From contig CAIUXU010000101.1 of the NCBI GenBank assembly GCA_903903205.1, positions 1-14,231 on the forward strand: 14,231 nt of DNA, in the 5' to 3' direction. The translations under genes were made by a program, and so were the position numbers. The notes under the pieces are model-generated. The model saw nothing but the letters and a program-made list of their open reading frames with translations, did no database searches and was not told where the DNA came from. Position 1 is the stretch's first letter. Every line of letters begins with the position of its first letter. This DNA is from an uncultured Syntrophobacterales bacterium (GTDB lineage Bacteria; Desulfobacterota; Syntrophia; Syntrophales; UBA5619). Shown one piece after another: positions 7,919-13,023 of the stretch.

Positions 7919-8974
7919 ATGAAAAAACTGCTTATCGCTTTGCTGGGGGCCCTTGCCGTATTCTCGGTTGTCGGGATTCCGTTTAACGAAACCGCATCTG
8001 CCGCGGACAAAGGTTATACCCATATCGCCGTCCTCTCCGACCTTCATCTCCCCGGCAGGATCCTCCCGGAGAAAGAGAAGGCCATCGAAACTCTAAATAC
8101 ATGGAACGACTTGGACATGGTGGCCGTTCTTGGGGATATCTGCGAAGACCATGGGTCCATCGAGGAATACGCCTTCGCCAAACAGTTCCTGGAGAAGCTG
8201 AAGAAGCCTTTTTCCCCGATCGTCGGGAACCATGAATACATTTACTATGATATCAACCCGTTCAACCCCAAAGAAAAGATCGCCAAAGGAAAGCACGTGG
8301 TGGCGGCGTCGGGTACGGCGCGGAGGGGGAAACTCAAGCGCTTCAAGGAGGCCTTCTTATTGCCGGAGATCTACTACACCAAGAAGGTCGATCCGTATTT
8401 GCTGGTCTTTCTGTCCACCGATGATCTCTATGTGAGCCACCGGACCGCCATGTCCGACACCCAACTGGAATGGCTGCGCGCCGAACTCGGGAAGAACCGG
8501 AGTGCCCCGACCATCATCTTCTTTCACGGACCGCTGGAAGGCACGATCGGAGGCGGGAACCTTGTCGATAACGATCCGGTCAATTACATGGTCCAGCCCC
8601 ATCGGGAGATTAGGAGGATTCTCGCCGAGAATCCTCAAGTATTCCTGTGGGTTTCCGGTCACGCCCACATCGCGCCTACCAACTCGAATTTCAGCCACCC
8701 GATCAATCTCTACGAGCAACGGGTTACGAACATCCATAATCCCGACATGAACGGGAGCAGCTACCTGTCGGAAAAAGATCAGAAAGGTACGAAGCACGAA
8801 AATATCTGGACAAACTCACTCTTCCTGTTTCATGACAGGGTGATAGTGAAAACCTATGATCACAAACAAGGAATCTGGCTGAGGAACCTCGAAAGGGTTA
8901 TCACCCCGGTTGCGGCGCAGCAACAGGGCAGCCTGATTCGCGATACGCCCCCTGCAGTGGCAGGGGTTTTTTGA
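7919..8974 (+). CDS. Secreted calcineurin-like metallophosphoesterase
   Basis: A 351-residue two-metal phosphoesterase. An in-frame ATG exists at 7877, but ATG 7919 has GGAGGTG (7909-7915) just upstream and starts directly with a signal peptide: MKK, a hydrophobic core, then probable cleavage after ETASA (residue 28). There is no lipobox cysteine, so export to the periplasm or outside is expected. The calcineurin-like metal motifs are all present: SDLH (D41, H43), GDIC (D73), GNHE (N104, H105), FFHGP and the final GHAH. It could release phosphate or trim a phosphoester before import by the upstream ABC system; its real substrate is unknown. The last codons overlap an intrinsic terminator (8949-8972), and the TGA stop lies at the end of the T-run. 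Confidence 0.9.
   Translation: MKKLLIALLGALAVFSVVGIPFNETASAADKGYTHIAVLSDLHLPGRILPEKEKAIETLNTWNDLDMVAVLGDICEDHGSIEEYAFAKQFLEKLKKPFSPIVGNHEYIYYDINPFNPKEKIAKGKHVVAASGTARRGKLKRFKEAFLLPEIYYTKKVDPYLLVFLSTDDLYVSHRTAMSDTQLEWLRAELGKNRSAPTIIFFHGPLEGTIGGGNLVDNDPVNYMVQPHREIRRILAENPQVFLWVSGHAHIAPTNSNFSHPINLYEQRVTNIHNPDMNGSSYLSEKDQKGTKHENIWTNSLFLFHDRVIVKTYDHKQGIWLRNLERVITPVAAQQQGSLIRDTPPAVAGVF
8949..8972 (+). terminator. Intrinsic terminator embedded in the end of the phosphoesterase gene
   Basis: A perfect 7-bp GC-rich stem, CCCCTGC (8949-8955) and GCAGGGG (8960-8966), with the 4-base loop AGTG, is followed by six T residues (8967-8972). It encodes the last residues of the phosphoesterase (PAVAGVF) and the T-run runs into the stop codon. 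Translating ribosomes would cover the hairpin, so termination may depend on translation. The stem is short, so partial read-through into the HAD gene, which starts 29 bp downstream, is likely. Confidence 0.75.
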
Positions 8975-9003
8975 ATACAAACCAATCCAGGAGGGAGTAA
9001 AAA

Positions 9004-9732
9004 ATGGGGAAAATCAGTATGGTGATGTTTGACCTTTCAGGAACGACAGTTCACGACGACACGGGGGTGAGGGATTGTCTCTACCAGGCGGCGCAGGAGC
9101 ACAAAATCAACACCACACCGGAAGAAATTCTCTATCACATGGGAACGAACAAGATCCATCTCTATCAGTTTCTGATTGCCAGGGAGATGGGAAAGAAGAT
9201 TAAGATCGAGGATTTTGAGAAAATCAAGGATCCTGAGACGCACGAACAGGCCATCAAGGTTTTTGACCGTTATCAGGAAATCATGCTCGCATACTACCGG
9301 AAACAGTGCAAAGAGGTGCCCGGGGCGGCCGATACGTTCCGCTGGTGCCATGAACACGGAATAAAAGTGGCCACTGATACGGGATTCCATCGAGTTATCA
9401 CAGACGCCCTTATGGATGGCCTCGGGTGGGTGAGAGACGGCTTGGTCGATCTTTCCGTCGACGTTGAGCATACCCCCGGAGAAATGGGCCGACCGGCGCC
9501 CTTCATGCTCTTTTATGCCATGACCATGCTCAATATCCAGAGTGTCCACGAGGTGATCAAGATTGGCGATACGCCGGCCGATATGCTGGAAGGCCGGAAT
9601 GCGGGGTGCCGTGGCGTGGTAGGCGTGCTAAGCGGTCCTCGACCGGTGACCGATTGGGGGAAATACTGGCACACCCATGTGATTCCCAGTGTGGCCGATC
9701 TCCCGGAATTGATTGAGAAAGAATTCTCATAG
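9004..9732 (+). CDS. HAD-superfamily hydrolase, phosphonatase-like (PhnX-related)
   Basis: A 242-residue HAD hydrolase. Motif I is FDLSGTTV with nucleophile D10. The second Asp of ordinary HAD phosphatases is Ser12, as in phosphonoacetaldehyde hydrolase, which has Ala there (DxAGTT). K50 in HMGTNKI aligns with the cap-domain Lys that forms the Schiff base in PhnX. Motif II is ATDTGF (T124/T126), GRPAPF (R163) occupies motif III, and motif IV is IGDTPADMLEGRNAG (D189, D193). The GRPAP and GDTPxD...GxNAG pattern resembles the phosphonatase-like family often seen in phosphonate gene clusters. Expected chemistry is cleavage of a C-P bond next to a carbonyl, or a related phosphoester; this is inferred from motifs. 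ATG 9004 follows AGGAGGG at about 8990-8996. It is cytoplasmic and last in the operon, behind an internal terminator. Confidence 0.85.
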   Translation: MGKISMVMFDLSGTTVHDDTGVRDCLYQAAQEHKINTTPEEILYHMGTNKIHLYQFLIAREMGKKIKIEDFEKIKDPETHEQAIKVFDRYQEIMLAYYRKQCKEVPGAADTFRWCHEHGIKVATDTGFHRVITDALMDGLGWVRDGLVDLSVDVEHTPGEMGRPAPFMLFYAMTMLNIQSVHEVIKIGDTPADMLEGRNAGCRGVVGVLSGPRPVTDWGKYWHTHVIPSVADLPELIEKEFS

Positions 9733-9781
9733 AGAAGGAAAGAGCGGGCGGCATGTAGAGATCGGGAGTATCTTCACTGGT

Positions 9782-9847
9782 ATGAACTTCACCTGTGGGA
9801 AATGTGGCAATTTTGTCGAAAAATCACGGGTAGCCTTACCGGTCTAA
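9782..9847 (+). CDS. Possible 21-residue CxxC micro-ORF
   Basis: ATG 9782 opens a 21-codon frame ending at TAA 9845-9847. It encodes a peptide beginning MNFTCGKCGNF, a CxxC knuckle of the zinc-ribbon kind. It lies in the 103-bp gap between two convergent genes and its end overlaps the end of the - strand formyltransferase by 12 bp. There is no good ribosome binding site upstream. It could be a remnant of a zinc-ribbon gene or chance; the second CxxC of a full zinc ribbon is missing. Confidence 0.15.
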   Translation: MNFTCGKCGNFVEKSRVALPV

Positions 9848-10813
9848 TTGACTCTCCGCCGTGAAGGTTTCTCCCGGTTTCAGTCCGGTTTCCGTCGCAA
9901 AAGCGATAGCATCCTGTTTGCCGGTCTCTGTCCGAACCTTTCCGATGTGTAGCGCACCGGCGTGGGCGGCGACGGTGAACCCGGCCTCATCCGTTGCCAG
10001 GACCTCTCCCGGTCGCTCATCTGAAGAGCCGGTCTCCACCAGCCGGGTCTCGAAGAAACGGACCTTCTTGCCCCGATAAAAGGAGTAGGCCCCCGGCTGG
10101 GGATCGCAACCCCGGATGAGGTTGTGGACCTCCGTTGCCGGTTTTCCCCAGTCGATCCGGGCGACTTTGTCGTTGCAGAGCGGTTCGTAGGTGGCCAGCC
10201 CTTCATCCTGGACCATCCTGGGCGCCCGCCCCTCCTTGATGAGGTTCACGGACTCCACGATCGCCTCGACGCCGAGCGGAAACAGGCGGTTAAAGTAGAG
10301 GGCGCCGGTTGTATCCTCCGGTCCGATCGGGATCGGCTTCTGGAGGAGAACCGCTCCCGTGTCGATCCCCGCATCCGCCCAGAAGATCGAGAGCCCCGTC
10401 TCCCGGTCTCCCATGATCACTGCCCAGTTGATCGCGCTCCCGCCGCGGTGGCGGGGGAGAATCGAAGGATGATAGCAGATTGCCCCCTGCGTCGGGATCC
10501 CGAAAAAAGAGGGTGGGATGATGTCGGTGACAAAGGCCATGATCAGCAGATCGGGGTTCGTGTTACGGAACACCTCGAGCGTCTCCGGGGTTCGGTAACT
10601 TTCCGGCTGAAAGGTTGGGATTCCGCGGCCGTCGGCTGCCGTCTTCAAAGGGTCGGGTTTTCCGCCTGCCTTACCTTGTGGGAGCCAGACGGCGATGATA
10701 TTTTCTCCCTGATCCGACAATATTTCCAGAACTCTGGCGCCGAAGGCGGCTTGCCCCATGATGGCGATACGCAGGTTCTCCTGTGGGGTCCGGATGTCTC
10801 TCTTGTTGTCCAT
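9836..10813 (-). CDS. Formyltransferase-fold protein resembling the N-terminal domain of 10-formyl-THF dehydrogenase
   Basis: A 325-residue protein with the two-part Fmt/FDH layout. The N-terminal Rossmann-like formyltransferase domain begins at LRIAIMGQAAFG, and the C-terminal OB-like domain starts near residue 215. The formyl-THF signature is YHPSILPRHRG (catalytic H115), with catalytic D151 in ADAGIDTG. The asparagine two residues before the histidine in methionyl-tRNA formyltransferase is Cys113 here. That, together with RHRGGSAINW and SIFWADAGIDTG, looks more like the hydrolase domain of 10-formyltetrahydrofolate dehydrogenase (ALDH1L1 type) than Fmt. The carrier and aldehyde dehydrogenase domains are absent. 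Its role may be formyl-THF hydrolysis or formyl transfer to a small amine; divergence from fhs supports a folate one-carbon role. The frame is open upstream to 10867. ATG 10813 is preferred because it lies behind GGAGGT (10832-10827), though spacing of 13 is long. Confidence 0.8.
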   Translation of the reverse strand: MDNKRDIRTPQENLRIAIMGQAAFGARVLEILSDQGENIIAVWLPQGKAGGKPDPLKTAADGRGIPTFQPESYRTPETLEVFRNTNPDLLIMAFVTDIIPPSFFGIPTQGAICYHPSILPRHRGGSAINWAVIMGDRETGLSIFWADAGIDTGAVLLQKPIPIGPEDTTGALYFNRLFPLGVEAIVESVNLIKEGRAPRMVQDEGLATYEPLCNDKVARIDWGKPATEVHNLIRGCDPQPGAYSFYRGKKVRFFETRLVETGSSDERPGEVLATDEAGFTVAAHAGALHIGKVRTETGKQDAIAFATETGLKPGETFTAESQLDR

Positions 10814-10901
10814 GATTTCTCTTTCTACCTCCTCTGTCCATTTAATGGATGTTTCCCTGTTCTGCAACCATTATCCTGGTGAAAAAATGCTACCCGCTCC
10901 C

Positions 10902-10929
10902 ATTATCTGAAAACGGGATCTGTTGTCGA
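10902..10929 (-). promoter_or_regulatory. Sigma70-like promoter for the formyltransferase gene
   Basis: Read on the - strand: TCGACA as -35 (10929-10924), a 16-base spacer, then GATAAT as -10 (10907-10902), each 5 of 6 to consensus. Transcription would start near 10895, giving a leader of about 80 nt before ATG 10813. It is supported by sequence match and position only. Confidence 0.5.
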
Positions 10930-10938
10930 GGATGAAAT

Positions 10939-10951
10939 TTGTCATTGACAA
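10939..10951. repeat. Small inverted repeat, possible operator
   Basis: TTGTC-ATT-GACAA is a perfect 5-bp inverted repeat with a 3-base centre, lying between the two divergent promoters. A direct TTGTC copy occurs at 10923-10927, within the - strand -35 region. It is short enough to arise by chance; its placement is the only support for an operator role. Confidence 0.25.
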
Positions 10952-10992
10952 GGAGACCCGTCAGTGGGGTTTTAACTATTTTAAAATATTTC

Positions 10993-11021
10993 TTGACAGA
11001 GATTTACCTTGTTGATATGAA
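10993..11021 (+). promoter_or_regulatory. Sigma70-like promoter for fhs
   Basis: A perfect TTGACA -35 box (10993-10998), a 17-base spacer and TATGAA as -10 (11016-11021). An AT-rich block (about 10969-10991) just upstream resembles an UP element. The start of transcription would be near 11028, leaving a leader of about 150 nt before fhs. Confidence 0.65.
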
Positions 11022-11108
11022 CCCACAGTATTTACGCTTTTAAAAAACCAAATAGATTCAAACGTTTTGATAATTTGTGTTGAGGGTGTCCAAGAGGATG
11101 GAAACCAG

Positions 11109-11174
11109 ATGAAGACGGTTTTTCAAGCCGCTTGCGAAAAGTATTTTAACAATTTTGAAGAGGAAGGGGGGTAA
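11109..11174 (+). CDS. Possible 21-residue leader peptide upstream of fhs
   Basis: ATG 11109 opens a frame of 21 codons (MKTVFQAACEKYFNNFEEEGG) ending at TAA 11172-11174, five bases before the fhs start. AGAGGA lies about 10 bases upstream of its ATG, a weak but possible ribosome binding site. The purine-rich fhs ribosome binding site (GGAAGGGGGG) is inside its last codons, so its translation could affect fhs initiation. No conserved family is recognised, and it may be non-coding. Confidence 0.25.
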   Translation: MKTVFQAACEKYFNNFEEEGG

Positions 11175-11179
11175 TACGC

Positions 11180-12967
11180 ATGGGTTTCACTATCTCTAAC
11201 AAGTATAAGAAGGCAGATCCAAGAAAGCTCGCAGATTGGCAGATTGCGGAAATTGCAGAAGAAAATATGCCCACCGTCGATGAGTGGCAGGATAAACTTG
11301 GCCTTCAAAAGGATGAAATTATCCCGATGGGGAAATTGTGCAAACTGGATTACCTCAAAATTATGGAGCGGCTGAAAAAACGGCCGGACGGAAAGTACAT
11401 TGAGGTTACGGCGATCACCCCAACCCCCCTCGGAGAAGGAAAATCGACGACGAGTATGGGTTTGATCGAGGGGCTTGGCAAGAGGGGACAAAATGTTGGC
11501 GGTTGTCTCCGTCAGCCTTCCGGCGGTCCGACCATGAATGTTAAAGGAACGGCTGCAGGAGGAGGAAAATCCCTCCTCATCCCCATGACTGAATTCTCGC
11601 TTGGTCTCACCGGGGACATTAACGACATTATCAATGCCCACAACCTGGCCATGGTCGCTTTAACCTCCAGGATGCAGCACGAACGGAACTATGATGATGC
11701 GGAACTGGCGAAACGGAACCTCCGGCGGCTCGATATTGATCCAACCAATGTCGAAATGGGTTGGATTATCGATTTTTGCGCCCAGTCGCTGAGAAACATT
11801 GTTATCGGCCTGGGGGGCAAGCTGGACGGTTTTACGATGTCGTCCAAATTCGGGATTGCGGTAAGCTCCGAACTCATGGCCATTCTCTCCATTGCCCGGG
11901 ACCTGAAGGACCTTCGGGAAAGGCTGGGCAACATTGTCGTCGCCTATGACAAGAAGGGGAAGCCGGTTACGACTTCCGACCTCGAGGTGGCGGGCGCCAT
12001 GTGCGCGTGGATGAGAAACACCATCAACCCCACGCTCATGTCCTCCACCGAGTATCAGCCCTGTCTGGTCCATGCCGGTCCGTTTGCGAACATCGCCGTG
12101 GGACAGTCCTCCATCATCGGCGACCGGGTCGGACTGAAAATGTTCGATTACCATGTTACCGAAAGCGGCTTTGCAGCGGACATCGGGTTTGAGAAATTCT
12201 GGAATGTAAAGAGCCGGTTGAGCGGTCTGACTCCCAATGTCTCTATTCTGACGACGACGATCAGGGCATCGAAGATGCACGGAGGGGGACCGACGGTTGT
12301 TCCCGGAAGGCCTTTGCCTGATGCTTATACAAAGGAAAACCTGGAGCTGCTTGAGAAGGGCCTCTGCAACATGACCCACCTCATCGGGGTGATCCGGAAA
12401 TCCGGAATAAACCCGGTGGTCTGCATTAATGCGTTCCATACCGACACAAAGAAAGAGATCGCCATGGTCAGAAAGTATGCCGAGAAGGCAGGCGCCCGTG
12501 TTGCCCTTTCTGAGCACTGGCTCAAAGGTGGCGATGGCGCCCTTGAGCTTGCCGATGTCGTCATGGATGCCTGCAAAGATAAAGTCAAACTCAAATTCCT
12601 CTACCCCCTGGAAGTGCCTCTCAGGCAAAGGGTTGAGCTCATCGCAAAAGAGGTTTATGGCGCCGACGGCGTCTCCTGGACCCCTGAGGCTGAAGCCAAA
12701 GCCAAACGGTTTGAGGCTGATCCTGCAATGAAGGATTTCAATACGATGATGGTAAAGACCCACCTCAGCCTGTCGGCGGATCCGACTCGCAAGGGAGTCC
12801 CCAAAGGTTGGATCTTGCCGGTTCGTGACGTCCTGGTCTTTGCCGGGGCGAAATTCCTCTGCCCGGTCACAGGGAGCATCAGCCTGATGCCAGGAACAGG
12901 CTCTGACCCTGCCTACAGAAGAATCGACGTGGATGTAGAGACGGGAAAGGTAAAGGGGTTGTTTTAA
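11180..12967 (+). CDS. fhs: Formate-tetrahydrofolate ligase (formyl-THF synthetase)
   Basis: A 595-residue cytoplasmic enzyme that makes 10-formyl-THF from formate, THF and ATP; the reaction is reversible and can yield ATP. The ATP-binding loop is TPLGEGKST (residues 82-90), and AAGGG, LTGDINDI and the GGPTVVPG and EHWLKGGDGALELAD blocks are recognisable. It differs from the usual bacterial enzyme of about 557 residues: it is about 40 residues longer, and the common REPSLGPxFGxKGG and NLHFTGD segments read RQPSGGPTMNVKG and SLGLTGD. It therefore belongs to a divergent clade, which I associate, without a search, with anaerobic Desulfobacterota. ATG 11180 follows GGAAGGGGGG (11162-11171). It has its own promoter and a strong terminator, so it is probably a single-gene transcript. 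The corrinoid activator downstream suggests Wood-Ljungdahl use, in either direction. Confidence 0.95.
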   Translation: MGFTISNKYKKADPRKLADWQIAEIAEENMPTVDEWQDKLGLQKDEIIPMGKLCKLDYLKIMERLKKRPDGKYIEVTAITPTPLGEGKSTTSMGLIEGLGKRGQNVGGCLRQPSGGPTMNVKGTAAGGGKSLLIPMTEFSLGLTGDINDIINAHNLAMVALTSRMQHERNYDDAELAKRNLRRLDIDPTNVEMGWIIDFCAQSLRNIVIGLGGKLDGFTMSSKFGIAVSSELMAILSIARDLKDLRERLGNIVVAYDKKGKPVTTSDLEVAGAMCAWMRNTINPTLMSSTEYQPCLVHAGPFANIAVGQSSIIGDRVGLKMFDYHVTESGFAADIGFEKFWNVKSRLSGLTPNVSILTTTIRASKMHGGGPTVVPGRPLPDAYTKENLELLEKGLCNMTHLIGVIRKSGINPVVCINAFHTDTKKEIAMVRKYAEKAGARVALSEHWLKGGDGALELADVVMDACKDKVKLKFLYPLEVPLRQRVELIAKEVYGADGVSWTPEAEAKAKRFEADPAMKDFNTMMVKTHLSLSADPTRKGVPKGWILPVRDVLVFAGAKFLCPVTGSISLMPGTGSDPAYRRIDVDVETGKVKGLF

Positions 12968-12975
12968 CCTGTATC

Positions 12976-13008
12976 GCGGGGCACGAAATATCGTGCCCCG
13001 CTTTTTTT
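12976..13008 (+). terminator. Rho-independent terminator after fhs
   Basis: A perfect 11-bp stem, GCGGGGCACGA (12976-12986) with TCGTGCCCCGC (12991-13001), an AATA loop and seven T residues (13002-13008), starting 9 bp after the fhs stop. This is a textbook intrinsic terminator and should end most fhs transcripts. The next gene begins only 15 bp after the T-run. Confidence 0.95.
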
Positions 13009-13023
13009 GGAACGGTTTTGCTG

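Larger units (their letters stand above)
10814..11179. other. Divergent intergenic region between formyltransferase and fhs
   Basis: A 366-bp stretch without a long gene. It holds a - strand sigma70-like promoter (10902-10929), a + strand sigma70-like promoter (10993-11021), a small inverted repeat between them (10939-10951), and a leader of about 150 nt before fhs with a possible 21-codon upstream frame. The part around 10970-11060 is clearly AT-rich compared with the flanking genes. I see no known riboswitch fold; in particular the layout does not look like a THF riboswitch. Confidence 0.7.

Noticed and set aside
9826..9843. Possible hairpin GGTA-GCCT-TACC between convergent genes
   Set aside because: Only four base pairs hold and no T-run follows on either strand; no terminator is visible for the two convergent genes.
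10124..10882. 252-codon + strand open frame opposite the formyltransferase
   Set aside because: It is a shadow of a clearly conserved - strand gene, with Arg/Asp/Gly-rich composition and no recognisable domain.
11028..11179. Riboswitch in the fhs leader
   Set aside because: The leader is long enough, but I could find no set of paired stems or conserved core matching THF or other known riboswitches.
11660..12763. 367-codon - strand open frame opposite fhs
   Set aside because: It is antisense to a highly conserved fhs reading frame and its translation shows no domain.
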